Shown: piece after piece, positions 9,884-18,774 of the stretch
How the letters are laid out: the number at the start of each line of letters is the position of its first letter
Numbering within the stretch: position 1 is the stretch's first letter
Assembly: GCA_020438845.1 (NCBI GenBank)
Contig: JAGQTV010000102.1
Location: 83,705 to 147,704 of the forward strand
DNA: 64,000 nucleotides
Origin: Mycobacterium sp.
GTDB lineage: Bacteria > Actinomycetota > Actinomycetes > Mycobacteriales > Mycobacteriaceae
Reading direction: 5' to 3'
Made by a program: the position numbers and the translations under genes
The notes under the pieces: model-generated
Seen by the model: the letters and a program-made list of their open reading frames with translations, nothing else
Databases searched by the model: none
Told to the model about the DNA's origin: nothing

Positions 9884-9899
9884 ATACCCTTGGGGGTAT
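9884..9899 (+). promoter_or_regulatory. CsoR/CstR-like operator overlapping rhodanese start
   Basis: A perfect palindrome ATACCC-TTGG-GGGTAT covers the first two bases of the ATG at 9,898. CsoR-family repressors (Cu-sensing CsoR/RicR, persulfide-sensing CstR) bind G/C-tract palindromes of this ATACCC-N4-GGGTAT form; this is family knowledge. The controlled gene encodes a rhodanese, a typical CstR target, so a sulfur-responsive repressor is plausible. No csoR/cstR gene lies in this window. Confidence 0.55.
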
Positions 9900-10350
9900 G
9901 AAAAAGGTACCTCGAATCCTCGCCCTCACCACCTGCGCCCTCGGTCTCGCTCTGCCCGCCGCCGTCGCCGGTTGCTCGGCTGATCCTGCTGCCGGCGCAT
10001 CAGGGCCTGGCCTGGCTGCCGAACGGCCGGCCGGCTATCAGCGGGTGGGCGTCGCGGAGTTCGCTGGGATCATCGCCTCGCCGAGGGTCCAGATCATCGA
10101 CGTGCGGACACCCGAAGAGTTCGTCCAGGAGCACATCGCGGGCGCTGTCAACATCCCGATTCAGAGCAACACCTTCAAAGAACGCGTTGGCCAGCTCGAT
10201 CCCGCGGTTACCTACGCCGTCTACTGCCGCAGCGGCAACCGTTCCCAGGCCGCTGTGTCCGTGATGAAGGACGCCGGAATCGCGAGCATCTACGAACTGG
10301 CCAACGGGACGACGGGGTGGGCGGCTGCTGGACAACCGCTGGTGCGATAA
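9898..10350 (+). CDS. Rhodanese-domain lipoprotein
   Basis: A 150-residue product. Residues 1-26 form a lipoprotein signal with lipobox A-V-A-G-C, so the protein should be lipid-anchored outside the membrane. Residues about 50-150 are a rhodanese domain with the active-site loop C-R-S-G-N-R-S, whose cysteine carries persulfide sulfur, and the D-V-R-T-P-E-E-F and H-I-x-G-A-x-N-I-P motifs. The role is probably sulfur transfer or relay in the periplasm. A 23-codon upstream extension exists, but the ATG at 9,898 leads straight into the signal peptide. The overlapping CsoR-like palindrome suggests repression at the start site. Confidence 0.85.
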   Translation: MKKVPRILALTTCALGLALPAAVAGCSADPAAGASGPGLAAERPAGYQRVGVAEFAGIIASPRVQIIDVRTPEEFVQEHIAGAVNIPIQSNTFKERVGQLDPAVTYAVYCRSGNRSQAAVSVMKDAGIASIYELANGTTGWAAAGQPLVR

Positions 10351-10372
10351 GGACTCCAGGTGGTCGGGCGGA

Positions 10373-12289
10373 TCACGCCACTTTGAAGGCGCCCGTGATT
10401 GCGTTTGTGACGACCAGCACCTCGATCAGCGAAGCCGTGGTGACCAGGCCGACGCTGGCGGCCCACGGAAGCCCGATGGCGTTGACCAGCCCGGCGATCA
10501 CTTCGCCGCTGATCGCTTGCTGGATCCCGTCCAGGAACAGGTTGAAGGCGTAGGCGGGCAGAACCGCGACGATTGCGTTGACGATGTCGGCGGTGGGGAG
10601 CAGGGCTGCGTACAGCGAGGCAGCGGCGTTGGAGACGAACTGCGAGACGCCCGTAACGATCGCTTGGATCGTCGGGATGATCCCGCCTGCCGTCAGGGCG
10701 GGAAGCGAGGCCAAATTCTGACTGGCCGTAGACAAGTGTGATCCCAAGTCTTGCCACATGCTTCCGCCCGGTTTGATGTCGGCTACGAAATCTTTGATGC
10801 CCTGTTGGACGCCGGCGACCAAGAGTTGAACGGTCTCGCCCCAGTTCACGTGGGGCAGGAAGCCGAACGGGGTCTCCACGTTCGCGTCGCCCTTAGTGGA
10901 CCACCCGTACTTCGGATCGCCGTAGCCGAGGTTGACCAGCACCCGCAACCACGGCTGCATCAGATCGGCAATTGGTTTGCCGACAACCGGAATCGCCCGA
11001 ATAGGTGCGACTAGCGGCAGGTCCGCGGTCGGGATGACGTAGTACTTCTGCGTAGCCGAGGTGGTCGGCAGCTCGATGGCGTTGTCGATCTCCTCTTGAC
11101 TGAGTTCCAGGTAGAAGCCGTGGACGGTGGCGATGCCCAGTGCGGCGTTGAGGTCCGCCAGGAAATTGATGGGATATTGCGGGAAGTCGGCGAAGCCGTC
11201 GTACTCCCGCATGTAGTTGGCGACAGGGAACGAGTCCTCAGGTGTTCCGCCGTAGAACGGGATACCCAGGCTGGGCAGATTCAGGCCCGGAAAGCGGGAC
11301 AGAAAACCGCCGTTGGGATTCATTTCGTTGCCAATCAACACGAAATTGACGGGGGCGTCCGAGGGGATGCCGCACGTGGTGGTGTTGACACAACCGGCGT
11401 TGTCCGGGTTCATCACCAACGAGGAGATGATGGCGCTCTGCGAGTAGCCGAAGACGGTGAGGGTGTTGTCAGCTCCGATTTGGTGGAGTATCTCGTCATA
11501 GAGGATCTGGTTGCCCTGGTCGACTGAGGTGTTAAGCGGCAGCACCTTCACGTAGGGGTAGGGAGTGATCGGATACAACCCCTCGGGGGTGACCAGTTGC
11601 TGCGGGATGCTGCCAGCTGGGGCGTTGGGGTCGACGAACTTCGTGAATGCCGCCGCGATGTAGTCCGCGTCGGGTATCGGGACGCCGCTGCCTCCCATGA
11701 TCAGAGCGATGTTCTGGGCGGCAGCGGGCTGCACGACGGCTGCGGTGGCTGCGGCCGTCGTTTGGCGCAGAGCGTATGCGAATAGCGACCAGTCAAGCGG
11801 TGTTTCAGTGGGCGAGACCGGGGTGCCCTCAGGCAGTGCTGGGGCGGTGAGTGCGGCCGCCGCGACCGGTGCGTTGAGTGTTTCGGCGGTGTCCGCCGGC
11901 TGCGAAGCTGTCGCGGACGAATCGGTTGTGGTGGCTTGCGTCGGCGGGTCGGCGCTGGGGGCAGCGGACACAGACCGGTCGGGCAGGCTGCTGTGGTTCG
12001 CACCGTAGCCAGTTGCCCTGTGGGCTCGGACAGCGGAGACGGATGCGGCCGCCCCCGGCCTGCGGGCCAGACTCGACTTCGCCGCCGGTGAGCCCGCTGC
12101 CCGATTTGCGCCCGTCGCGGCTTTGCTGGATGCATGTGAACCGGCCGACCGGCCGGTACTGGCGTGCGATGTCGAGCCCGACGAGGTGTCGTCGGCCCAG
12201 GCGACTGCCGTCCCGTTGTAGATGGCTGCACCGACCCCGAGGGCGACCGCCAATCCACCTACCCGGCCAACGAATTTCGACGAATCCAT
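10373..12289 (-). CDS. Secreted serine hydrolase with PE-PPE domain, non-PE leader
   Basis: A 638-residue product. Residues 1-32 form a Sec-type signal ending in A-V-A-W-A-D-D, residues 33-165 are a Ser/Ala/Thr-rich linker, and residues about 190-420 match the PE-PPE (DUF, PF08237-type) alpha/beta hydrolase domain. The nucleophile elbow G-Y-S-Q-S has Ser283. The C-terminal third (about 480-638) contains several hydrophobic helices. This domain usually follows a PE or PPE domain in mycobacteria and has esterase activity in tested members. An SD-like AGGGGC precedes ATG 12,289. Probably cell-envelope or secreted; substrate unknown. Confidence 0.85.
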   Translation of the reverse strand: MDSSKFVGRVGGLAVALGVGAAIYNGTAVAWADDTSSGSTSHASTGRSAGSHASSKAATGANRAAGSPAAKSSLARRPGAAASVSAVRAHRATGYGANHSSLPDRSVSAAPSADPPTQATTTDSSATASQPADTAETLNAPVAAAALTAPALPEGTPVSPTETPLDWSLFAYALRQTTAAATAAVVQPAAAQNIALIMGGSGVPIPDADYIAAAFTKFVDPNAPAGSIPQQLVTPEGLYPITPYPYVKVLPLNTSVDQGNQILYDEILHQIGADNTLTVFGYSQSAIISSLVMNPDNAGCVNTTTCGIPSDAPVNFVLIGNEMNPNGGFLSRFPGLNLPSLGIPFYGGTPEDSFPVANYMREYDGFADFPQYPINFLADLNAALGIATVHGFYLELSQEEIDNAIELPTTSATQKYYVIPTADLPLVAPIRAIPVVGKPIADLMQPWLRVLVNLGYGDPKYGWSTKGDANVETPFGFLPHVNWGETVQLLVAGVQQGIKDFVADIKPGGSMWQDLGSHLSTASQNLASLPALTAGGIIPTIQAIVTGVSQFVSNAAASLYAALLPTADIVNAIVAVLPAYAFNLFLDGIQQAISGEVIAGLVNAIGLPWAASVGLVTTASLIEVLVVTNAITGAFKVA

Positions 12290-12403
12290 GGGACTGCCCC
12301 TCTAGCGCATATCGACGGTTACCGTGGAGCGGAGGTTAGCGTGAAGCGCTCCGAACCCGGCGAAGGCGCGCGGTAGGGATTCTGTGGCAGCGTTGGCCAG
12401 AGC

Positions 12404-13888
12404 TCAGTCTGCCGGGCAATCCGACCGCCGCGGCGGCAACGCCCCGTCGAGTAGATACGCGTCGACGATGTGCCTGACACAGAGGTTGAAGGACGGATAG
12501 ACCGAGTGCACGTCGGTGTCGGCCACCACCAGATGCGCCGAGACCAACTGATCGGCCAGCGCGACCGACCAATGCACGGGAGTGGCGCCATCGTTCAACG
12601 CCCCGATGACCAGGACGGGTGCGGCGCCCTCGCCGCGGACCCGCTGCGGGCCAACCGGATCGTGGGCGGCGAAGGTGCTGCAGCGCAGGCCCCCCCATGC
12701 GTTGGCCGATCCGAAGATCGGGGTATCGGCGTCCCACTGAGCTGCCAGTTGCGCGCTGCCGGACACATCAGGTGTAGGCGTCGAGTCATAGCAGTTGATG
12801 GCATAGAGGGCGTTCAACATGTTTGACGGATCCGAGTCCGGATCAACACGCAGTCCTCCCATGTCGATGAGGACGCTGTCGTCTCCGGCCAATGCCGTGC
12901 GTAGTCCGTCAAGTAATTCGGGGAACGAGTCCGGCGGCACGTACATGGCCGAACTCAACGCTGCCATCACGTCGGCGCGATTCGCCACCGCCGGGTCGGA
13001 GAGGGTCGTCGGCAGACCAAGGAGGTAGTCCTTGAGGAATTGTGTGGCCGCCGCGTGGTCGGCAGGCAGCGGACAGTCGCCGGAAGCGGTGCAGTAGTCC
13101 ACGAACCGCATCAATTGGGCTTCCAACGCCTGGGACTGGTCCCGGTTGTAGTCGGTGATGGACAGCGACGGGTCGATCGCGCTGTCGAGCACCATCCGCC
13201 CGACATGCTCGGGGAACATGTCGATGTAGAAGGCCCCCAACTTGGTGCCGTGTGACCAGCCGACGTAGTTCATCACTGGCTCGCCGAGTGCGATCCGGAT
13301 CGACTCCATGTCACGGGCTGAGTCACGGGTTCCGATATGTCCGATCAATTCAGGGTTACGGGCGGCGCAGCCGTCGGCGAAGGCCTGGGCCTGCTCGGCC
13401 CAAGCCAGGACTTCGGGCGCGGCCGGGTCTGTCGACCACTGCGCCGCTGCCAGTGCGCGGGCGTAGTCGCCCATCTGTTCCGCAGTTCGGCACCAGACCG
13501 GGCTGCTGCGAGCCACCGCTCGTCGATCCCAGCCCACAATGTCGTAGCTGGATTCCACGGCGTCGCTCAGTTGAGACTGCAGAGTCAGGATCTCGTCTAC
13601 CCCGGAAATCCCGGGGCCGCCGGGATCGACCACTATCGAGCCGAGCTTCGGACCTGGGCCGCGGGCGGGGATGCGGGCCAGTGCCAGCGTGATCATCGGC
13701 CCGGTCGGATCTGCGTAGTCCAGGGGAACCTGAAGGCTCGCGCACTCACGAACCTCGTCCGGAAGTTCTCCGCAGGGCGTCCACGTCAGCGTCGGAGCCG
13801 CGGCCGTAGCCGGGCTAGCCGGGAGGATACTCGCGGTGGCCACCAGAAAACTTCCGGCGATCGCAGTCAGGCTTCGGTATCGCGTCAT
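12404..13888 (-). CDS. Secreted TAP-type alpha/beta hydrolase (tripeptidyl aminopeptidase/carboxylesterase family)
   Basis: A 494-residue product with an N-terminal signal peptide (residues 1-30). It resembles the SlpD/SlpE/CaeA group: an alpha/beta hydrolase core with Ser212 in G-W-S-H-G-T, the oxyanion stretch D-P-G-G-P-G near 88-93, and a C-terminal TAP-like domain with the acid in G-A-L-N-D-G-A-T-P and histidine in D-T-D-V-H-S. M. tuberculosis relatives (Rv2223c, Rv2224c) are exported esterases/proteases. The ATG overlaps the stop of the upstream hydrolase gene by 4 bp (ATGA), so the two are translationally coupled. Confidence 0.88.
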   Translation of the reverse strand: MTRYRSLTAIAGSFLVATASILPASPATAAAPTLTWTPCGELPDEVRECASLQVPLDYADPTGPMITLALARIPARGPGPKLGSIVVDPGGPGISGVDEILTLQSQLSDAVESSYDIVGWDRRAVARSSPVWCRTAEQMGDYARALAAAQWSTDPAAPEVLAWAEQAQAFADGCAARNPELIGHIGTRDSARDMESIRIALGEPVMNYVGWSHGTKLGAFYIDMFPEHVGRMVLDSAIDPSLSITDYNRDQSQALEAQLMRFVDYCTASGDCPLPADHAAATQFLKDYLLGLPTTLSDPAVANRADVMAALSSAMYVPPDSFPELLDGLRTALAGDDSVLIDMGGLRVDPDSDPSNMLNALYAINCYDSTPTPDVSGSAQLAAQWDADTPIFGSANAWGGLRCSTFAAHDPVGPQRVRGEGAAPVLVIGALNDGATPVHWSVALADQLVSAHLVVADTDVHSVYPSFNLCVRHIVDAYLLDGALPPRRSDCPAD

Positions 13889-14685
13889 GAGCGGCTCGTT
13901 CTCAGGATTGTCTGTTCGACCAGGGCGCGGTCGTCGACCATTGCGGCGTGCCCCACTCCCGGTAGCACCATGAACGTGGCCCCGGGAAGACGGGCGTGGA
14001 CGGCCTCAGCGTAGCTCTCCAAAGGCAGCACTTCGTCGTGTTCGGCCCAGGCCACAGTGATGGGGCACGGCAACGGATCGAGCGGGGCCAATTGATGGTC
14101 ATCGTCGATGAAGAGCCACTCGGCGAGGGTGCAGCGGACCTGGTCGTCGATGACGTTCCGAGCCTGAGCCGGCGTCATTGAATCCGGTCTACGTAGGGCA
14201 GAACCCATCCACGCCTGCCGGCCCCGAGCGGTGCCCACCGCGGCTTTGATCAACGGGCGAACCATGCGGGCGATACGCGTGCTTCGGCGCAGCCCGTGCA
14301 TCACCAACGTGGCAGTACCGTCGCCCGGGGACCAGAAACCGGCGGGAGACAGGGCAAGCACCGTTGCGGCGCGGCCACGCCGGGCCAGTTCGATCGCCAC
14401 GTAGCCACCCAGCGAGTGCCCGGTCAGGTGCGGCCGATCCAGGCCTGCCTCGTCGAGTTGTCGCTCCGCGGCATCCACGACGTCGGTGAGGGTGGTGGGG
14501 CGGGACACTGGCGTCCCGCCACGGTGTCCCAGTGCGGTCGGTGTGTGCACTTCATGCACCTGCGACAGCGCTGGAACGAGCTCCTGCCAGGCCCGGCCGG
14601 ACGACGTCATGCCGTGCAGGAGCACCAAGGCGGGCTTGGGCTGGGTTGGGGATCCGCTCAGCGCACTGGCTGCCAGTTTGACCAT
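13885..14685 (-). CDS. Alpha/beta hydrolase
   Basis: A 266-residue hydrolase from the preferred ATG at 14,685; an in-frame start at 14,763 would overlap the preceding gene much more. It shows the oxyanion motif L-L-H-G-M-T near its N-terminus, the nucleophile elbow G-H-S-L-G-G, an acid in A-E-H-D-E-V and the terminal histidine in G-V-G-H-A-A-M. No signal peptide follows this start, so it is probably cytoplasmic. It is the middle gene of a run of three overlapping minus-strand genes. The substrate cannot be read from the sequence. Confidence 0.85.
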   Translation of the reverse strand: MVKLAASALSGSPTQPKPALVLLHGMTSSGRAWQELVPALSQVHEVHTPTALGHRGGTPVSRPTTLTDVVDAAERQLDEAGLDRPHLTGHSLGGYVAIELARRGRAATVLALSPAGFWSPGDGTATLVMHGLRRSTRIARMVRPLIKAAVGTARGRQAWMGSALRRPDSMTPAQARNVIDDQVRCTLAEWLFIDDDHQLAPLDPLPCPITVAWAEHDEVLPLESYAEAVHARLPGATFMVLPGVGHAAMVDDRALVEQTILRTSRS

Positions 14686-15281
14686 TCGGGACCAAAGTCC
14701 AGCGGGTACGAGGGGATCGGCTCGGTGCGCAGAATTTCCCGGAAGTGATCTCGCCAGCCCCACCAGCCTCGGACGTGAAAGATGTGTTGCTGCCAGCCCA
14801 ATTGGTAGGAACCCGGGATCTGTTCACCGCGGTTCTCAGGGGAAAACACTGCGATGGCCAGCAATCCGAGTGCCGCCGACGCGCGCAGTTGCAGATGTCC
14901 CTCGGAGATGTGGAATGCCGGCACTCCGTCGATATGAGGCATGATCTCGCAGCCGCCCGGAAAGTCGTTCTCATGGCCGTGCAGGTAGCGATGCGTTGCG
15001 AAGAGCAGGTCAGCGACGTCCGGGCGGCCGTCGGTTGCGTCGGACTGCACCCGAACCGGGAATCGGGAGCGGACGAGGTCGATATCAGGCGCCATCATCG
15101 CCGTGAAAATGTCGAGGTCATCGCGGACGGTTCGCTTGAACCGAGCGGCGACGCCCAAAGTCGGGTAGCGCTTGCGGGCGGTCTCATCGAGTGCTTCGCT
15201 GGCATGCCACATCGATTGACGCCATTGCCGCGCGCTCCAGTGGTTGAGCGAATCCCGAACTTGTTCTCCGACAGTCACCAC
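14658..15281 (-). CDS. Hypothetical protein, unknown function
   Basis: A 207-residue product from GTG 15,281 (GTG 15,278 equally possible; the frame is open to 15,374 but that would run through the divergent gene's LexA box). It is hydrophilic and Trp-rich with no signal or membrane segment. Notable features are a His-rich centre (A-T-H-R-Y-L-H-G-H-E-N) and a C-terminal H-V-R-G-W-W-G-W-R stretch. It overlaps the alpha/beta hydrolase gene by 28 bp, so it is probably in the same operon. I recognise no family. Confidence 0.65.
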   Translation of the reverse strand: MVTVGEQVRDSLNHWSARQWRQSMWHASEALDETARKRYPTLGVAARFKRTVRDDLDIFTAMMAPDIDLVRSRFPVRVQSDATDGRPDVADLLFATHRYLHGHENDFPGGCEIMPHIDGVPAFHISEGHLQLRASAALGLLAIAVFSPENRGEQIPGSYQLGWQQHIFHVRGWWGWRDHFREILRTEPIPSYPLDFGPEWSNWQPVR

Positions 15282-15339
15282 AGGAGAGTATCGGCCGCCT
15301 TGGGACGGCCTCCACTCTTGTCGGTCATGTCTGGCAATA

Positions 15340-15355
15340 TCGAACATATGTTCGG
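15340..15355 (+). promoter_or_regulatory. LexA (SOS) box
   Basis: TCGAACATATGTTCGG matches the mycobacterial SOS consensus TCGAAC-N4-GTTCGA in 15 of 16 positions. It covers the ATG at 15,348, an arrangement known for 13E12-type HNH genes in mycobacteria, and it lies 59 bp upstream of the divergent gene at 15,281, which LexA could also repress. Confidence 0.85.
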
Positions 15356-16823
15356 TACTGGTACGCAGGTTCATGACTATTGGGAGCCGCCCGATACGTC
15401 ACGGTCGCGCGAGTTGGTTGAGGAGTTAGTCGCCGCAAGCAGGGCAGAGAATCAAGCGGCCGCGAGGCGGTTGGCTGCGGTTGGAGAGTTATTCGAGATG
15501 CGGCGTGTTGAACACGGCGAGGAGGCCGACTGGGCGGTGGACACTTGGGCCGCGGTTGGGGCCGAAGTCGCGGCTGCATTGCGGGTGAGTCTTGGCAAAG
15601 CCGGCAGCTTCATGGCCTACGGGCTGGCCATGAGCAGACTGCCCGCGGTGGCGGCGGTATTCGCAGCGGGCGATATCGACCTGATGCTGTTCACCACGAT
15701 CGTCTACCGGACCGAGTTGATTACCGACCATGCGGTCCTGGCCGACGTCGACAGTCTGCTGGCACTGCGGGCTGCCCGGTGGCCGTCGATGACCCGCGGG
15801 AAGCTGACGGCCGAGATCGACCGGGTGATCAAGACCCGCGACCCGGATGCGGTACGCCGGACTCGGGAACGGGTCCGGGATCGTGACGTCACGGTCTGGC
15901 AGGGCGGTGAAGACACCGCCGACGTGTCGGGGCGCCTCTTCGCGGCTGATGCCGCGCTTTTGGACAAGCGTCTCGACGCGCTGGCTGCGACCGTGTGCGC
16001 GCAGGATCCACGGACCCTAGGACAGCGCCGCGCCGATGCCCTCGGGGCGCTGGCCGCAGGTGCCGACCGGCTGCGCTGCCAATGCGGCGGCCCAGACTGC
16101 TCGGCCACAACCGGAACCGCGTCGGGGGTGGTCATCCATGTAGTGGCCAACCGCTCCAGCCTGGACGGCGCCGACGACATTCCCGGTTATTTGCTCGGTG
16201 CCGATGCGCTGATCAGTGCCGATTTGCTCCGTGAGTTGGCTGCTGAAGCCAAGCTGCGGCCGCTCTTGCCCGCTGGGTCGCCTGTCGAAAAGGGTTACCG
16301 GCCTTCGCGCGCATTGGCTGATTTCGTACGCGCCAGGGACTTGACTTGCCGGGCGCCCGGCTGCGATCGTCCGGCTACGGTGTGCCAGCTTGACCACACC
16401 GTGCCGTTTCAGGACGGCGGAGTAACGCACGCCTCAAACATCAAGTGTCTCTGCATGGTTCACCATCTGATCAAAACGTTCTGGGGCTGGAAAGATCGCC
16501 AGTTGCCAGACGGAACCGTGATCTGGACCATCCCCGATGGGCAAACCTACGTCACCACCCCCGGCAGTGCTCTGCTGTTCCCGGCCCTTACGAACCCCAC
16601 CGGCAGCCTGCCGAAGCCGACGGCCCGCGAGCCCGTCGTGGGTGGCGACCGCGCCGCCATGATGCCGCGGCGCAAGACCACCCGAGCGCAGAATCGCGCG
16701 CGCCGGATTACCGCCGAGCGCAACGAAAACCATCTGGTCCGACGTCAACGCGACGCCGAAATCGCCTCCGTGCTCAAGGGATCCATCGATCCGAACCCCG
16801 AAGGGGACGACCCGCCCTTCTAG
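15348..16823 (+). CDS. 13E12 repeat family HNH endonuclease (DUF222 + HNH)
   Basis: A 491-residue protein. The DUF222 region spans about residues 20-310, followed by an HNH nuclease module (about 325-380). In that module C-R-A-P-G-C-D, the central L-D-H-T-V-P and L-C-M-V-H-H supply the zinc/metal ligands and catalytic His. A basic Arg/Lys-rich tail follows. The frame is open far upstream (to 14,745), but the ATG inside the LexA box gives the usual Met-Phe start of the family. The family is multicopy, LexA-regulated and of unknown biological role; DNA nicking or cleavage after DNA damage is inferred from the HNH motif. Confidence 0.9.
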   Translation: MFGTGTQVHDYWEPPDTSRSRELVEELVAASRAENQAAARRLAAVGELFEMRRVEHGEEADWAVDTWAAVGAEVAAALRVSLGKAGSFMAYGLAMSRLPAVAAVFAAGDIDLMLFTTIVYRTELITDHAVLADVDSLLALRAARWPSMTRGKLTAEIDRVIKTRDPDAVRRTRERVRDRDVTVWQGGEDTADVSGRLFAADAALLDKRLDALAATVCAQDPRTLGQRRADALGALAAGADRLRCQCGGPDCSATTGTASGVVIHVVANRSSLDGADDIPGYLLGADALISADLLRELAAEAKLRPLLPAGSPVEKGYRPSRALADFVRARDLTCRAPGCDRPATVCQLDHTVPFQDGGVTHASNIKCLCMVHHLIKTFWGWKDRQLPDGTVIWTIPDGQTYVTTPGSALLFPALTNPTGSLPKPTAREPVVGGDRAAMMPRRKTTRAQNRARRITAERNENHLVRRQRDAEIASVLKGSIDPNPEGDDPPF

Positions 16824-16825
16824 AC

Positions 16826-17587
16826 TCAGGCAATGGTCAGTCCGCCGTCGACGACGATGGTCTGACCGGTGACGTACCCGGCGCCGGGGGAGGCGAGCCA
16901 GACCGCGGTGGCCGCCAGTTCGGCGGCATCCCCCAGTCTGCCCAGAACAATCCGGGGCATCAGGCTGTCCAGGTAACCCGGCTTCAGATCGTCGGTCATT
17001 TCGCTGGCGAAGAACCCCGGAGCGATCGCGTTCACGCGAATCCCCTTGCGTCCGCTCCATTGTTGGGCCAGATCGCGGGTCAGGCCGATCACACCGGCCT
17101 TGGATGCGCTGTAAGCGGCTTGCGGAAGACCTCCGGTGGTCAACCCGAGAACGCTGGCGATGTTGACGATCGCACTGCCGGGTTTCATCACCCGCGCGCA
17201 GGCCTGGGCCATCCAGTAGGAACCGTTGAGGTTGACGTCGATGACGCTGCGGAACTCCTCGGGGGTCTCTCGGGTGGCCGGCACTGCGGTTCCGACGCCT
17301 GCGTTGTTGATCAGGATGTCTACCCGGCCGAATTCGGCCATCGCGGCGTCCACAAGTTGTTGGCACTGCTCGGGGTCGGCCACGTCGGTCTTGCGGAGAT
17401 AGGACCGGTGGCCGGCCTGCTCGACCAGTGCCGCGGTGCCCGCCATCTTCTCCACCCGCCGTGCCCCGAGCACCAGGTCCGCGCCGGCTTCGGCGAACCC
17501 CTGCGCGAAGGCGACGCCCAGACCCGATGAGGCTCCGGTGACGATCACGACCTTGCCGTCGAGGCGGAAGAAGTCCAACACGCTCAT
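16826..17587 (-). CDS. Short-chain dehydrogenase/reductase
   Basis: A 253-residue classical SDR. The NAD(P)-binding T-G-A-S-S-G-L-G is at 17-24, N-N-A-G at 94-97, and the catalytic triad Ser145, Tyr159 and Lys163 (Y-S-A-S-K) is intact. The C-terminal V-T-G-Q-T-I-V-V-D-G-G is typical of FabG-like members. It is the last of three coupled minus-strand genes, with a 4-bp overlap with the acyl-CoA dehydrogenase, so oxidation of a 3-hydroxyacyl or related alcohol intermediate is a reasonable guess. Confidence 0.9.
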   Translation of the reverse strand: MSVLDFFRLDGKVVIVTGASSGLGVAFAQGFAEAGADLVLGARRVEKMAGTAALVEQAGHRSYLRKTDVADPEQCQQLVDAAMAEFGRVDILINNAGVGTAVPATRETPEEFRSVIDVNLNGSYWMAQACARVMKPGSAIVNIASVLGLTTGGLPQAAYSASKAGVIGLTRDLAQQWSGRKGIRVNAIAPGFFASEMTDDLKPGYLDSLMPRIVLGRLGDAAELAATAVWLASPGAGYVTGQTIVVDGGLTIA

Positions 17588-18774
17588 CGGGTGCCTCCGC
17601 GGGGAGTGCGCAGAACCTGTCGGGCAATGGCGTACTTGTGCACTTCGGTGGGGCCGTCATAGAGCCGGAAGGCCCGCATATCGGAGAAGATCATCCCGAC
17701 CGGAGTCTCGTCGGAAATGCCCTGGCCGCCGAGAATCTGCACGCAACGGTCCGCCACCTTGAACAGTTCCTCGGAGACGAACGCCTTCACCATCGAACTC
17801 TCATGGCGGCCCTTGGCCCCGGTGTCCAGCGTCCAACACGCCCACCAGATCGCCAGTCGACACTGCTGGAGAGCAATTTCGTTGTCCGCCAACATGAATC
17901 CGACGCCCTCATGCTCGCCGAGGGGCTTACCGAAGGCGGTTCGGGAGCGGGCGTGCTCGACGGCGATCGACTGCGCACGGCAGGCGGCGCCAAGCCACCG
18001 CATGGCATGGGTCAGCCGGGCGGGGGTCAGCCGCAGTTGCGCATACCGCAACGCCTGGCCCACCTCGCCGAGCACCGCCGAGGCCGGCAGCCGAAGATTC
18101 TCGAATCGCACAACGCCGTGGCCCTCGACGTAATTGCGGTCCATGGTGTTCATCACGCGCTCGAGTTCGATACCCGGAGAATTCCCGTCGCACAAGAACA
18201 ACGTCGGGCCGTCCGCGCCGTGCGAGTTGGGGGCAACCCGCGCCATGATGATCCACGTCCGGGCCCCGTTGGCTCCGGTGATCAGCCACTTGCGGCCGTT
18301 GATCACGTAATCGGCCCCGTCAAACACCGCTTCGGTGCGCAACTGGCCGGGATCTGAACCGGCGCCCCCGGGTTCGGTCATCGCGAAAACCGAGCGCTGT
18401 CGGCCGTCGATCACCGGGACCAGGAATTCCTCCGTCTGCTGGGCGGTCGCGATCTTGGACAGCAGATACATGTTGCCCTCGTCGGGCGCGGCGCAGTTCA
18501 GAGCCACCGGGCCCAGTGTCGACCAACCGGCCGCCTCGAACAGCACCGCCTGTTCGCGGTGGGACGGCTCGCGGCCGCCGAATCGGCGTGGCGCCTGAAA
18601 GGTCAGCAGTCCCGCCTTGCGGGCCAGACCCACCAATTCGGTGCGCAGTTCCTCGTCGGGACCGTGGCGGGTCAGACGGGGATCCCTTTCGTAGGGAACG
18701 ATCGCATCGATGACGAAGCCGCGGATCTCGTCGCGCAGCGCCGCCAAATCCTCTGGAATGTCGAAGTCGATCAT
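17584..18774 (-). CDS. Acyl-CoA dehydrogenase
   Basis: A 396-residue flavoprotein from ATG 18,774, preceded by GGAGAG; the longer open frame upstream is a shadow. It has the FAD-binding signature A-M-T-E-P-G-G-A-G-S-D, the substrate-loop region and the C-terminal helices with Q-I-L-G-G-Q-G. The length is normal for the family. It overlaps its neighbours by 4 bp on each side (ATGA), so the phosphotransferase, dehydrogenase and SDR are one translationally coupled unit. The layout resembles ACAD10/ACAD11-type pairs, where a kinase-like domain cooperates with an acyl-CoA dehydrogenase in 4-hydroxy-acid catabolism. Confidence 0.9.
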   Translation of the reverse strand: MIDFDIPEDLAALRDEIRGFVIDAIVPYERDPRLTRHGPDEELRTELVGLARKAGLLTFQAPRRFGGREPSHREQAVLFEAAGWSTLGPVALNCAAPDEGNMYLLSKIATAQQTEEFLVPVIDGRQRSVFAMTEPGGAGSDPGQLRTEAVFDGADYVINGRKWLITGANGARTWIIMARVAPNSHGADGPTLFLCDGNSPGIELERVMNTMDRNYVEGHGVVRFENLRLPASAVLGEVGQALRYAQLRLTPARLTHAMRWLGAACRAQSIAVEHARSRTAFGKPLGEHEGVGFMLADNEIALQQCRLAIWWACWTLDTGAKGRHESSMVKAFVSEELFKVADRCVQILGGQGISDETPVGMIFSDMRAFRLYDGPTEVHKYAIARQVLRTPRGGTR

